The notes beneath the pieces are model-generated. The model saw only the letters and a program-made list of their open reading frames with translations, searched no databases and was not told the DNA's origin. 64,000 nucleotides of DNA from Takakia lepidozioides (Eukaryota > Streptophyta > Takakiopsida > Takakiales > Takakiaceae): assembly GCA_030704615.1 (NCBI GenBank), contig CM060732.1, positions 55,411,053-55,475,052 of the forward strand, in the 5' to 3' direction. This document shows, piece after piece, positions 42,936-56,750 of the stretch. The position numbers were made by a program, and so were the translations under genes. How positions within the stretch are numbered: position 1 is the first letter of the stretch; each line of letters starts with the position of its first letter.

Positions 42936-43625
42936 GAGGTATGTTGGATGTAACCAACTGGTCAAATAGTCTGTTGGTACCCACTATGTTTCCTCCATTA
43001 CAAGGTGTCCACCACCATTTTCCCTTCTGTCACTCTGAGCTGCTCCAAGGGCTCTCTTTGTTACCAATGTGTATGAACTACCAAGCCTTAGCCCACAATG
43101 CCTAACAAACCTCACTCCCCCTGGATTTTCTGCAGCATCTGTGGTTCTATGTTCCAAATTCCACCATCTACAATCTTAACATGCTGCAATGTATCAATAC
43201 CTTGGGATTCTCTCTCTTTTGGGCACATGTAGCTAATTCAAATGTTGAACCAAACTCTCCCAACAGGCAGACTAACAAACTTTCTTACATCCCGATAGGC
43301 ACCCTCTACAACAAACCCCAACTGTGCTTTGAACAACTGCATAATGAGACTCGGTATCCAATCATTAAGATTCGGGCTGCTTTCACCCAGCAGAGATTAT
43401 ATTTTTGACACCATTGGATTGTAATCATAAAACTTCAGGCTTTTCTCAAAAGCTGACCACTTGGGGAGCAGCCTGCCTTCGGCGTCTCGCTATACCGCCG
43501 CCGCCCTAAGGTGAAAAATGGGCATGCGTGATAAGTACATGAACAACACGGCCATAAAGTACAGTAGATAAAAATTACAAGTATAACAACCTGGAAATAT
43601 AGATAACTGAGCCTCATCAATTGCT
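42936..43625. other. No gene seen
   Basis: Intergenic sequence downstream of threonine deaminase. Its 3' UTR is expected here but no polyadenylation signal stands out. Confidence 0.5.
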
Positions 43626-46600
43626 TTAATGCATTATTAACTGAAACGCCTCATTGGTGCTTTCATCTAAATACTCGAAGCCGAGAGCATCAGCCTGGGC
43701 AATGAACTCTAGCTCATCTTCTGCAGGAACTTGGACTCCGACCAGCACATTGGCCCCCATCTCTCCCTGCACCCATGTCAATATTCATTATCCCACCGTC
43801 CAAGCACCCTGCTCTTCACATTTAGAGATATTCATCTTACTGCTAGCTGGTAGGACCATCCAAAATGATTCAAGAACCTTTGCAGTCCTAAAACAGTTAC
43901 ATCCGACCTGCAATGGTGGGATTGTGAGATACCTGTGAACGATAGTGGAAAAGAGTGATGTTCCAACGTGAGCTGAGAGCATCCAAAAACTTCATCAAAG
44001 CCCCAGGCCTCTCTGGAAAAACGAATCTGTAGAGAAGCTCGCTTTCCACTTTTGTACGCCCCCCCATCTGCACCACCACAGTGATTCAGAAAACAAATCA
44101 ACGGTGATACTACTGAGCGAGAATACCATCCATACATAGAGCTCTTTACAATACAGTTACAGGAGACCTGGACCACTTTGTGACGGTGACATCTGAGAGT
44201 AGTATCTTGACCTTACAGCCCCAGGGAATGGACTGCAATCCTATTTATGAAAGGGATACACAAGGAGGTGAGCAGCCAAGAAAGGGAGAGGAGAGACCAG
44301 GTGGCGGAGATGGTCTTTGGCAAGGTCATTATTAGTCATGTCAACTGTACGCAAGCCAGCACTTTCCATGCGTTCTTTGAGTGCTGACAATTCCTCCGCC
44401 TTGTGCAGTCCGACACTGAAGACCACCACCATGTGGTTTAGCAACTGGCAGTGTTTGATTAATATATACATCGTTACCTCTAACAGGTGTTCAGCGTGAC
44501 TGACAGTACCAACAACATTTGTAGTACCCAGAGGGCTACAGTCTGTCCATCCATTTCCCAACTGAATACACAGTGCAACAGTAACTAAAGAGATGAGAGA
44601 TCATTCCAGCATGCCAATATTATGCTTGATATTATTGCAGAAACCAGTATTGAATCAACAGTCAGCTCCCTCTCATCAGATTGTTGTCACTCGCGTCCAA
44701 GCGCTCCTCCAATTCTAGGGTGTGTTAAACTGTTCATACAGTGGGCTAATCTAGCCTAGGGACTACGCCCTCCTGGCCAATAAACACAGCAACCCCTCAC
44801 TGCATAACCTCCTCATATTGTCCCATGGGCCCCCATTGAACGTTATGAAGTTCCATTCTCTCTTTTCTTTCCCTCTCTCCCAAACCTGATCTTGGAGTCT
44901 GTAGGACACTTGATCCAAAATTCGGAACATCTGCTTTCAAACCAATTATGTACCAAAGTTCGAAAGAATTATTAGGGAAATTATAACTGCTATTGAGACT
45001 AACACTTCAACTCACCATACCTGTACAGAACTAAAGCTTTTTCCTCACTTGTCCACCGATACTTGAACTCAGAGATATTGATAAGACCTACCTGCAGCAC
45101 CCAGCCACAAGCCCCATTCACCACTTAAAGCCATAATTGATAACATAGGGGTGTGCAGCTTGGCAGACAGAAAACTTTTAATGCGTCCATACTGAAAAAC
45201 TGCAAATTAAATCTGTTGTGCGGTGGGTAACAACCACCCAAAAGGAATTTTGCTCTACGGAATGTGTAATTCAGGTGCATCAGTAATCTGATATACCTTC
45301 TTGTATCGACCTCTACCGAAGGCTTATGCATTCTAACACAGGTGCTGTTCACTAACCCTTTTGTATTTCAGAAGCACAGCTCACCGTTGTCATTGTGTTC
45401 AGTGATGCACTCTGTAAATTTCCCTTTACAGAGAAATGTCCGAGTTTGAGGAGGAGAGAAAGAGAAAGAGATCATGTGTACTCAAAAGACTCACTTTGCT
45501 GTAGCCCACTGCCTAGTTAGCAGAGCGCAGAGACGGGTAGAGGAGGGATGGAAAGCAGAATGGATACTCTTGCTCTAGTAGTATGACCTACAACTGTATG
45601 GGTGTGATGTGTGAGGGAGGGAAGGAGGCTATTATATACTTCATGGTACCAGGTGCACAAATGCTTTGAAAGACCCTCGCTCCTCTGGCATAAAAGTTGC
45701 AAGAACTGCTTCCTTGCGGGCACCGACGTCAGCAAGCTCTGTCACAATGCGCAGTCGATCGAAGTTCATGTTCGCACCACTGGTGATGGCTACAACTGCC
45801 TCATCCTTAATTCCATAGTACTCGCAATACGCTTTTGCACCTGCCAACGCTAAAGCCCCAGCTGGCTCCAAGATGCTCCTCTTCTCCTCAAACATGTCCT
45901 GAATCACATTGAGTATGAATGGAGTGGAATCTCCCCGGAAATCAACATGCCCAGTGATATACCCGCCATTGACCATACAAAGCTGTCCAAAGCAAGAACA
46001 GCAAAACCAATTCCTCTGCAAGCTGCAGGAACGGCGATACAAATAATGACATATACATGCAAATTTTGACTTCGAAAAGACCCACCTTAATCGCCGCACA
46101 AATGGAGTCGCGGCTGACCAAGACAACTCCATCAATGAGCTCCCGACACAACCTGAACGTCTCTTCTCCCACCAGCTTCACTGCAACACCATCTGCAAAG
46201 CCCCCGCACTGTTCCAGCAATACACGTTGGCCGTGGTGAAGTGATAAGGCCATGGCATTTGCATCTGCCGGCTCCACTCCTATTATTTTCACCTGCCAAT
46301 ATCCCAAAAACCATCAACCCATTTGCTACAGTTCTCAGGTGAGTCTAACTCGCTCCAACCTGCTGAAAGACAGCAGACCATGCAAGCATCCATCACAGCA
46401 CCAAAAACTCTACAGAAAAGAATACCAACCTCTGGGCGCACTTGTTTCATATATGCAGCGATGCCAGCAATAAGACCCCCCCCACCAATGGGTACAAATA
46501 CAGCATGCAAAGACCCAGGATGCTGCCTCACAATCTCCATACCCACTGTGCCTTGCCCGGCAATAATATCTGGGTTGTCAAATGGTGGGACGAAAATGCG

Positions 46601-48482
46601 ACCCTCCTCCATACCACGCTGCTTAGCATATGCTTGGGTTTCATCGTAAGCATCTCCTACCAACACAACTGTTGCCCCTAGCCTCTTCACAGACTTCCAC
46701 TGCACAACAGCAAGACAAGAAGTTCTTTTGTTAACATTTGGTAATGATTTTAGTTGTGGTCATACACATACTGCATGGGAATTGTTGCAGTTTGTCTGGT
46801 CAATCTAAAAGATCAGAAACCGGTTCTAACAAGAGAACGTTAATCTGAAAGGCAATGGAAAGCAACAAGACCATAGCATGACTGATAACTGTTGTGGTTC
46901 ATTTGAGATCCTGCCAAGTCACAGGTGTGAAGCTCTCATTGTAGACACCTCACAAAACAGGTGCTTGGAGAGGGTAGTTGCACAACAACAATAACATCAC
47001 CATGCTCTTGGACACATCTCAAAAATAAAATGGAGATCTGAACTGGATCAACCAGAACTTGGTGATTTAAAATCTCTGGCTAGCTTGATAGTAACTCGTA
47101 GAAGCTAATTGTATCCAATTCAAGTCACAAGCTATCTACAGACCTGGAGCACCATTTCCCTTCGAGGAGGATTTTTAAGGGCTAAAGAAATTAAATAATA
47201 ATAATGAGCTGATGTATTGTTGAAATCCCATCTGCTCTCTTCCTTGCAGAACAGTATTTAGCATGTGGCTGACCTTAATTTCAGGGGTTGTGACAGGCAT
47301 CACAATGACAGCATCACACTTGAGTTTGCGAGCTGCCAAGGCCACACCCTGTGCATGGTTGCCAGCAGATGAACAAATCACCCCTCTGTCCAGTTGCTCT
47401 CGAGATAGATTTGCCATCATATTATATGCACCTCGCAGTTTGAATGAAAACACCTGTATGTACCACCCCAACCTGTCAGTGGATCCTAAACCAAAGTTTA
47501 ACTTTCCACTTAATTGCAACCCACCCACACTACAAACCTCCCACAGGAATAGAAGCCTCCCAAATGCACAAGGGGGCTCAACGATATCCTTTCCATAACA
47601 AATTCAGAATAAAAAATTCTGATATCAAAGGTCAAGCCGACGTTCTTTCACAGACAAGCACAACCAGCAACTCCTTGGACGAATTAAAATTGCAGTCCTC
47701 GATAGCAAGTGTTTCGTCTTTAGAAGTGGACCCAAATTAGAAGGGAAGCGACGCATTACTCGGGACTTTTTGTGTACATTCCTGTGCTCCAAAATTATGT
47801 AAGCATTCGCAGGAGATAACTCTACAAGGCAGTGAATGTTGAGAACACGCACCGGCTGCATGTCTTCCCGCTTGAGCCAAAACTGCACCCCGGTCCTTTC
47901 ACTGACCTTAGGCGCAAGCTCAAGAGGGGACTCAATCGCTACATCATACACTTTTGAGGTCAATATGCGCGTCAAATACGACAATGAGCTAGTCCTCTCT
48001 CCCGATGTCTCCAAGTCCTTGGTCTTCTCCGAGATGCCCCCCAAGTACCCAGCTTCGTAATGCAGGGATTCAGGCATCGCCCGAAGAAAAGGGCTTGGAA
48101 TTGGAGACGGTTCACTCTGTGGTGGCACACCGACTCCCACATCGGGATCCAACGAGGACGTCAAAACTGCAGCAGTGGGAGATGCGACCCCGTGCGGGGT
48201 TGTGACCTGCTTTGAGCTCTGAGCTCTGGTCGAATTTGCAGACTTGAATGCAAGGTCTTCACCCACTGAGGCTCTCACTGCAGTTCTTCGCTCCTTCAAT
48301 CTCTCCCCTCCCTGCTTTCCAACCAATTGCTGCTCCAGCTGCACCCCACAGCTCAGCCTGGCCTTCCTCAGTCCAGCGAATGCCCCTGCGTCCACAATAG
48401 TACGCCTTCCTTGCAAAAGTTGCTGCACTCTGGGGACCTCCACAGCACCCGCCGCCATAGATGGCGAGCTCATAGCTGCCAT
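43626..48482 (-). CDS. OMR1: Threonine deaminase (biosynthetic, plastid)
   Basis: Nine exons, all with GT/AG ends: 48482-47853, 47453-47274, 46699-46430, 46292-46086, 45898-45650, 45091-45021, 44415-44298, 44067-43933 and 43766-43626 (TAA). All introns are phase 0 except intron 6, which splits a Ser codon. The product is 666 residues. It converts threonine to 2-oxobutanoate and ammonia using PLP, the committed step to isoleucine. Residues 1 to about 150 are a Ser/Ala/Arg-rich, probably chloroplast-targeting, extension. SFKLRGAYN holds the PLP lysine (about K215), SAGNHAQG lies near 239 and the phosphate-binding GGGG near 342-345. The C-terminal third has two ACT-like regulatory domains (ISEFKYRW...[28 protein letters not shown]), where isoleucine feedback would act. 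The frame also extends upstream to 48497 without an ATG, so 48482 is the likely start. It appears intact. Confidence 0.95.
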
Positions 48483-48679
48483 CTTGGCCCTCCACAACTA
48501 CTTCCGCTCCCACCTCCCACACATGCGCAAGAGCAAAACAAGAGAAGGATCTGTGGGTCCCGTCCTGCAACGCGCACAGAGCAACAGACAACGCGAGCGA
48601 TGCTGCACCCCCAAACCCTAGTCTCTGATTCTCTGTCGCGACGGGAACCGGCGGCTTCGGTTTCCATCTCCGAAACATA

Positions 48680-49810
48680 TTACCTGCGTGCAGGTAATTC
48701 TATACTTTGCCAGAACGTATATATAATCCTTGCCACCTTTTCTTTCTCATCCACCTGCCAGCCGCAGCATAGATTGTTCGATAGCAACACAGAAGCTGCA
48801 GGGTGCTGTGGATCAGTTTTGAGAATGCCTGCTGCGCGTTTTGCTAGATCCACATCACCATGAATTCTGCAGGCACCAAGCAAGGGCCCCCGCACTGAAG
48901 CATTGGGTTCAAATGACATATAGCTTATGAGGTCGTCTGCTCATCCAGACGCCCTACACGGCCAATTAAGAAGGTCCGCCATCCAGCCAAAATGCTACAC
49001 TGTAGGAGTGAGGCCATGTCTGGTGTCATGGAAACAAAGTAGTGACAGCCTAGGCTGGAACAAGCGTTCAGAACACAAGTGAATGTGACAGTATTGGGTG
49101 CCACACCCCTTCCTTTAATTTGCATTTGCTCATAGATCTGGACAGCCTGCCTACCACACCCATGCTGAGCATGTCCTGCTATCATCGACGTACTCCAAGA
49201 AAACACGTCTCGTTGAGCGATATTGAAGCTGTCAGCTAGGCGAGAACATGCTTTGAGAATGAGACTCTGTTGGCATCACCCCTTTCCGTTAAATTTGCTG
49301 ATAGATTTCATAAGCCTCCCTACCACAGCCATGCTTAGCGTATCCTGAGATCATTGAACTCCATGAGACCACATCTCGTTCGGCCATACTGTCAAATACT
49401 TGATGTGCATCCTTCATGCTGCCCCCTTTGGCATACATGTCAGCAGGAGCAGTCTCCACAACAATATGTGGTGCAATTCCAACCAAGATGAGGTCAGCAG
49501 TCAGCATGCACCTTTTTACCCGGCCTTCCCCAAGGCTCTTAGGTCGGCACAGGCACTGAGAACGAAAATGAACGTGACTCTGTTAGGTGTCACCCATTCC
49601 AGTCGCATTTGCTCGTATACATTCAAAGCCTCCCTACAAAACCCATGCTTGACATACCCTCTGCGATCATTGTATTCCATCTATGCACAAAGTACGTTCC
49701 TGAATTTTGTCAGACACTTGGCAGCGTCAACATGGCAGCATCCACCATGTTGACAAGGGTGTTGAATAGAATGATGTTTGGCTTTTTCCCACGTCGGACC
49801 AGCTACACAT
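48680..49810 (-). pseudogene. PPR (PLS-type) pseudogene
   Basis: On the minus strand, fragments in order from 49810: a PNIILFNTLVNM-like motif, HGF-CREALNVYEQMRL (about 49650-49600), then DMYAKGGSMKDAHQVFD with ERDVVSWSSMISGYAKHGCG (49440-49310), then SMIAGHAQHGCGRQAVQIYEQM (49190-49120) and an LGACRIHGDVDLAKRAAG E-type motif (about 48880). Stops and frameshifts separate them, and no DYW end is present. It lies only about 200 bp upstream of the threonine deaminase start on the same strand, so that gene's promoter lies in or beyond this debris. Confidence 0.8.
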
Positions 49811-52499
49811 GAACCTGCTTTCTCTCAGCTAGCTCCTTTACTGTTGATGCACTCCTGCAAGAGGCAGGTCTACATATGTATGGAGTCTGCCAATTCTCTC
49901 GTTGGTTCAAAATCAGCGCTTCTTTCAGTCGTCCTGCCGTGTCTTCAGATCCCCAGACAAGCTCTTGTTGATTCCCTCTCTCGGTCCTGTTGCATTAATA
50001 GAATGTAAAGTAGAATTAGACATTGATGAATGACAAGGTGAATGAGTAGAATGACTTTGTCGTCGTGGGCATCCGAATCGATCTCTTAAGCACAACTTGT
50101 AGGCGCTCTTCAAATTCACTTTTCTTCACACGGTACGTGCTACCTGTAATCAACACTCCAATATCCAAAGTGACAAACAAACACATCAAGTCCTCTTAGG
50201 ATTCGCACTCTCTTGATTCAAAATTGCTTTCTATTCCTCCTCTCGCGATGGCTTTCTCTATATCTCTCATCAATTTTTCACAGAAGTCCCTCATTTCTAT
50301 CTCACCTATCTGCATAGGTATTGAGGATTATCAATAAGATAAGCCCCCCCAAGTTTGTGTGAATTCTGAGGAATAGAGGGTGATTCAAAGAATTAGAAAA
50401 GGAGGGAATGGAACGAGCAAAAGAGACTTTGGGCGAGAAACGGGGGGTGCAAAAAATTCGGAAGGAAAGTGTAAGCAAGATTCAATTAAGGATGGTTGGT
50501 GGACATAGAGCCGGTGGGAACAGCGAGAGGGAGATGCGGGGTATAGTGGAGGGATGGATGCAACCATAGAAGAAAGACATGCGTGCATCGGGGATCACCT
50601 CGCCCTGGAGCGACAGCCGAGGGCTAATGCCATTTAGCGAGGAGGTGAGCACACTTGGGCGGGCTTCTAGAACCATCTGCGGTAGCCTAAACCCACAAGC
50701 TCGAGTATATAGTAGCTGCGGGTGCATATGGCCGTGCAGGTCTCACACCTTCAAGCCCAAGGTGCCCAAGTGAATCCCTAAGGGAGGTCCTAGAAATATT
50801 TTGGAGGACAAACCATTAGGCTATTAATTAATAGGGAGAGTGAGCTGAAATAAGCCCCCTGAATGAATCAATAGGATGACATTCTATACATTCAACATGG
50901 TCCATTGTGCTGATATAGATGAGATAGCCACCAAATAGTACAAAAATCTACTCAATTTAGACCTTGGATGAGGTTTGGCTCAAGAGCGATGACTATAAAG
51001 TGTTTCTCTCTCTTTGAATGTTTGGCCCAGAACCTCCATTTGAAAATATTATTAAAGCCTACAGCTTTTTCCACCCTTGACTGCAAAATCTACACCCTTG
51101 GCAACCTTTTTATTCGTAACTAAGACTGTGCTAAGATCTACACGACTTGACCATTCAATCATGTTCACAACTCTATCACTTACCTCCACCTCTAATTTCA
51201 TGTTTCTTTTTCAATAGGAATGGAATCTTATAGCCATTTTGTGAGTATGAAAAAAATTTGCAACCTTTGCAAAATAACAAAATCACAAATCTTATCAAAA
51301 TTCCTAAATGGCTAGCCCAATTTCCATAGGAATATATCTCATGATGTCGGGCAGCTTCTCTAGAGTTTTTGGACAAGATTTGGGTATACCTATTTTGTAG
51401 TGATCCGGAGTGGAGTCAGCACATTGCATTTTCAGCACTTTGGCACCTTTTTTATTTAAGAAAAAATTGGATACCAAAATCTGAGTAGACAAGCTTAGCA
51501 ACAAAGATACAAGTAGTTTATGCATGTCTTTTCAATAAACAGAGTGGGTAGAAAACCAAGTTGGTCTTTAGCATGTGACTGTTTACTACTGAATAATAAG
51601 AAAACTGATTTAGCTTGGATCATCTCTCTCCAAGTTCCTTTCGATCAAAGTAGTAGGTGGATGGCCAACAGGAATGTTGGTGGCCGTGAAAGCAAGCGTG
51701 TTGTTAGGGAGAGCTTTACAGTTGTGAATTGGCATCAGTTCTGTTGGCCCTGGCCGCTGTCCAATCATTGGAAGAGGTAGATGAAGAGATAAAGGGTCAT
51801 ACACCATTAAGAGGTGATCTCTTGTCCTTTGGAGATCATGCCTGTGGTTTTCTTCTCAAAGAGTGCTTCCAACAGTGTAAATGTGTTGGCGATTAAGTGC
51901 TTGGTTCCAATTTTGATTGTGGTCTCACCCCATGGCTTCGAAAGTACAACTCTTGTAACCAGATCACCCTGGAGGTGGTGGGGTAGCATAGATGTGGGCT
52001 TCTTCCATCAGTGCTAGGATCTGAGTCACTGGTTTGCAGTACAAAGCAGCCCCAACGAAAACAAGTCAAGTGAAAAATTCACAAAAAGTGTGTTATCATG
52101 TGAGGCACACAATTCCCATGCGAAGAAAAATTTAAAAACAGAACAGTGCCAATGTTTATTGGTTTTTATAGCATTCATCCAAAGCCTCATGCTCTGTTGA
52201 AACACGTGTCTTTTGTTTCTGGCATTCACCTATTTTCTTGTTAGCTAAGCTTTCTTGAAGTAACTTGATTAGTTGTTGCAGTAACATCTCTCTTGTGTTG
52301 GCATTATTGAGTATGCAGCAGTCTGTATGCACAGATGTGCTTACATTGTTTTTTAACACGAAGAATCTGATCTGTGTTTACTCTAAGTGTGTATTGATTA
52401 CCATTGTCTCATTGTTATCTTAGAACTCTTGTGTAAGTCTGTCTGCATTTCTTCACAGGATATGGGCCCACAAGGCAGGCTAGTGTAGAAACAAGAGAC
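49811..52499. other. No gene seen
   Basis: No reliable coding or repeat signal. Several short frames (for example 51520-51780) have no recognisable content. If the copia element that follows has a 5' LTR it should lie near the right end of this stretch, but I could not identify one. Confidence 0.45.
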
Positions 52500-53716
52500 G
52501 TGACAAATTTGTTCACAGAGAGAGAGAGTACAGATGTAGCACATTTCAGAAAGTTTGATGGGAAGAATAGCTTCTCACTGTGGCGCTACCCAATGGAAAT
52601 GATTTTCCATGCCAAGAGATATATAAAGATTGTCAACGGCACAGAGACGTGGAAGAAACTGACGATCAGGATGTTTGGATAGATAAGAATAATCAGGCCA
52701 GAGTCCTGATAACATCAACGATTGCTGAGACTTATCTCAAAATGCTCATCCATTGCACAACTGCTGCAGAAATGTGGATAGGCTCAAGGCTATCCATGAG
52801 TACAGGTCTAATGAGAACATACACATTCTCCAGAGCAATTTCTTTGAGTATAAGCTACAAAAGGGAGATAGTATGGTCAAGCATATTTCCAAGATGGCAA
52901 GAGAGATCACAGATTTGGGAGTGGTGATACCCGAGAAGCCTGTTATTACTAAGGTGAATCTGTGTAGTTTACCACCTAGTTACACACACTTGATGTCCGC
53001 TTGGGACTGCTTGCCTGAGGAGTCACAAACTATACAGAATCTCACAATTCGTTGCTCAAGGAGGAGAGCCTTAATAAGATGCAAGGCACAGATGACACTG
53101 AAAGTGACAAAGCTTTCTGGACAAGACCGGATCAAAAGATTATCGGCAGAAAGAAAAAAAACCGGATAGTGATCATGTGAGGGAACTGAAGAAGGTGACA
53201 CGTCCATGTCACAATGTTGGCCATTAGCCGCCACTAGGCCAGAGAGTGTCATAACAAAGAGCGGAAATATAAAGGAAAGTTTGCAAGAAGAGCGAAGCAA
53301 ATCTTTCAGTAGTGCAAGAAATAATGAAAGTGTAGTACACAGATGGAGGGGCATCCGAGCACATGATGGACATAAGAGAATGGTTTAAGACTTTCAAACC
53401 TATTGATGAAGGCAAATGGTCAGTTCTTGTCGCAGATGATAGTGAACTGTGGGTTGCTGGTATTGGTGACATTGATGTCAAGAGAGACATTAAGGGAGTG
53501 TGGCTGAGAGAAACTTTAAAAAATTATATATTTCATAGGTTGAGAATAAATCTTTACTCCATAGGCCAAGCGGCAGATAACGATATCTACACAAGGTATA
53601 GAAAGCTCAACTGTATCATGAGAGATCAAGCAGGAGTGTGGAAGGTTGTTATTACAAGATCAAGAATAGGTAAACTGTACAAGTTGAACCTTAAAGCTAT
53701 AGAGCAAGAGTCCATG
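52500..53716 (+). pseudogene. Ty1/copia gag and protease remnant (5' part)
   Basis: Frames at 52500, 52580, 52753 and 53363 carry the copia gag start (FRKFDGKNSFSLWRYPME), the gag core (LQSNFFEYKLQKGD, LPPSYTHL) and the protease active-site region D-G-G-A-S-E-H-M near 53342. A pre-integrase segment follows (LRETLKNYIFHRLRINLYSIG). Frameshifts occur between segments. The sequence is interrupted at 53716 by the minus-strand Ty3 element and continues at 60677. Confidence 0.85.
53712..53716. repeat. Target-site duplication CCATG (left)
   Basis: CCATG directly precedes the left LTR and recurs at 60677-60681 after the right LTR. Confidence 0.95.
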
Positions 53717-54437
53717 TGTCGCGCACCTCACTTCGGTAAGCTCCCCTTCAAGTCATAGTTACTCGCTTTGATGTACACGCCTAACTCCCAACCTGGCCGC
53801 CGGGCCAACTTGGAGCTTCGGCTGCTCACCAGGGCATAACGGTCCCCCTTTGATCTCCCAAAGAACCCTCCACCGATTTGGGCCCAGCGGGAATTCCCTT
53901 TGGTAGTTGGCAGTCCGGAACAGCTCCCCACTCTTTGGTCGCTTTCCGGCTCGCTCGCTTACTCACTAGTTTTTGGTCACCAACGGGCTTGCACCGTTAT
54001 CGGGGTTACTACTCCCTATATATACTTCTATAGCTGTCCGTGGGGGTTTCACAAACAACCATGCCATTTTATGGCGAACCACCACGAAAACCCTCGACTC
54101 CCGGTGATGAGTCGCGGTGAGTCTTGGCCCACCCACCACGGCCCCTATGGACCGTGATGAGTCCCAAGACTCCCCACGACTCCCACCACGAGGTCTCCGC
54201 CCCAAGGTGAGTCCTATGCCACCCCCACTAAGTCCCGCTAAGCTACCACCACCCCTTTGTGACCCCACCGCATCCCGGTGTGCGGGGCTCCACCTAGTGA
54301 GCACTTCTGCCTCTTTGAGTGCCTTGGGCACTCAAGGGTGCTTCAGCCCCCTGTACCTATCGCTGCCACTGCCCCCACCACAGGGGCAGCCCCTCATGTG
54401 TCCCGACCCCCTGCCCTCAAGGCAAAGGGCCGCGACA
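53717..54437 (-). repeat. 3' LTR of the chromovirus
   Basis: TGTCGC...GCGACA on the plus strand; it is the 3' LTR because the element reads leftward. The purine-rich end GGTAGGGGTG (minus strand, about 54447-54438) abuts it and may be the polypurine tract. Confidence 0.95.
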
Positions 54438-55288
54438 CACACCCCTACCAACAGGGAGTCGATGTCCTCATCGACTTGTCCATTTTGTAGAAACGAACAT
54501 CCAAGTTGTGGCGTCCCACATCAAAGAGTTTGTTTCCGTACCATGGCGTCCCATGGCAAAGAACCAAACCCCACACTTGACTCTACTCTCCACTAGCTAG
54601 TTCGGCCGACTTCCTCCAAGTCCCGGCCAGGGGTGGAGCCTCTTAAGCTCCTCCCAGTGCACTCTTCTTGGCCTACTTCAAGGCCAAGGAACGATCCTCC
54701 CCGAGGATCGAATCGCCTTACTGCAACAACATTGCTTGCGATCGCTCATGATGCCGCTTTTGGCATCGCCTTGCGTAAGGGTTAACCTCGAACCCCCTTT
54801 GACTAGGAAGATAACCTTGAACCAACCGTGCGCCCCAATCACTATAATTGGGTCCGTCTTGGAATGCTGGCCTGAGGTACGGGAACACGTCGAAGCCGCA
54901 CTACGACTTCGTCCCGAGGCTACACGATTATAGTACGTGAACGGAAACACGTAGCTTCCGCGTTAGCCCACACTACAAGGCAACCACCTCAGTAGCGCAG
55001 TTATAGTACGCGCACGCGCCAGGTGCGCACTAGCACGTGAACTCCCAAAGAAGGCGCATGTTTCCTTGCCCCTTGGATGGGAGTCACCCGATTTTGGCAC
55101 TGCACAAACACACGATTAACCCAATTTACCTCTCCCACTTTTGTAAGCTAGCATACATTCTACACACTAGCCAACCACACCATGCATCACCATTCCAAAC
55201 AAAATAGGACGCACAACATTTGGAACCCATTTCCTTTATAACAAATTTTTGTACAATACAAGTTTTTGCAATCGGATTCCTGAGCTAG
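54438..55288 (-). other. Chromovirus 3' non-coding region
   Basis: Between the chromodomain frame and the 3' LTR. No protein motif is seen. Near 54990-55030 a GC-rich stretch has alternating CGCACGCGCC words. Confidence 0.6.
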
Positions 55289-56696
55289 CTAAGCCGGGCT
55301 AAGCATGCATTTCCTCCCCCACGCTCCAAGGTTGATGTCCCCATCAACGTTTCTTCCGCTTTTGAGGTCGCCCTTCAAAAACTGCAACCGCCTCGGATGC
55401 GTTTCCCATTTCTGAGGCACGCACCCAAGATGCCTCCACATGATGATAGCCCTTCTATTTGACGAGATACTCCGTTTTTCGGTTCTTGAACCTCCTCGAC
55501 TTAAGTATTGCCTCCACCTCGTACTCAGGTTCATTTTCATGATCCAACAGCACAGGTAGCGGACGCAACACTTGATGCCGATTCGGACGCGCTTCATCTT
55601 TGAAGTAAGGCTTCAAAAGGGAGACGTGGAATACTGGATGCACCTTGTTGTTTGCCGGCAGCTCCAATTCATACACATCCTCATTCATAACCTTCCGGAT
55701 GTGAAAGGGTCCCGCATACGGAGGTACGAACTTTGGACTCACTTCCGGAGGTAGTCAGAAATTCTTGATGTTCAACCAGACCTCCGTGCCTACCTCAAAC
55801 TTCACTTCCCTCCGCTTCCGATTCGCCTGCCTTTCATACCGTTTCCTAGCTTTGGCAATGTTGTACTTTGCGAGCTTCAACAAACGCTCACGTTCTTCCA
55901 GTACCGCCGCTACTGCCGGTTCCTCAACGTCTTGGGCGGCCCAACTTGTCGGCACCAGAGGTATTTTTCCATAGACCAATACGAAAGGGGAAACTCCCAT
56001 TGTGGAGTGTTCTGTGTTATTATAACAGAATTCTACCGCGTCTAAGTGTTCCACCCAGTCTGATTGGTCTGCCGACACGTAATTCCGCAAGATCTGCTTC
56101 ACTACGGAATTCACTCTTTCCGTTTGGCCGTCGGTTGTAGGTCGGAAGGCGGTGCTCATCTTCAGCCTCGTCCCCATCTTCTTCTAAAGTGTCCTCCAAA
56201 ATTTACTCGTAAACTTTGGATCGCGGTCCGAGACAATATCCTTCGGGACTCCATGATGCTTTAAGACGTGGGCGAAGTAAAGTCGCCCTGTCTCCTGCGC
56301 CATTGCTGTCTCCTTGGTGGGGATGAGATGGCCCATTTTACTGAACCTATCCACCACCACCATGATTGCATCAAATCCTTTTGACAGCGGCATAACAGTC
56401 ATGAAATCCATCGAGACGCTTTCCCAAGTCCCCTCTGGAATCGGCAAGGGTTGTAACAGCCCCGCTTACTTTTTGTACTCGCTCCGGTTTTGTTGGCATG
56501 TGGTGCATGTCTTGACATACTCCTCTGCCTCCTCCCTCAGTTTGGGCCAGAAATACTCTTTCTTCAAGAGTGCCGCAATGCGCTTGGCTCCGCCGTGGCC
56601 CGCAAGCGGGCTATCATGACATTCTCTCAAGAGACTATCTCTAAATCCCTCCCTTCGACACGTAGAGACGCTTTTGCTTATACCGGAGCAGTCCAT
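55289..56696 (-). pseudogene. Chromovirus integrase and chromodomain
   Basis: Minus-strand blocks: the zinc module HDSPLAGHGG with CTTCQQ (about 56630-56480), MDFMTVMPLS with the first catalytic Asp, SDRDPKFTSKFW, DGQTERVNSVVKQ, the GPFHIRKV (GPY/F) block, HPVFHVSLLKPY, and a chromodomain EYEVEAILKSRRFKNRKTEYLVK. The expected Trp after V-K is a TAG at 55455-55457. Other in-frame stops are at 56466, 56184 and 55755. A chromodomain directs integration to marked chromatin. It appears dead. Confidence 0.92.
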
Positions 56697-56750
56697 TTTG
56701 CAAGTGGAACTGCGATTTAACCCCCCTCCTCAAGTCCTGCATCACGGACT

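Noticed and set aside
47263-48863. Plus-strand ORFs across the threonine deaminase gene
   Set aside because: Shadow frames of its minus-strand exons.
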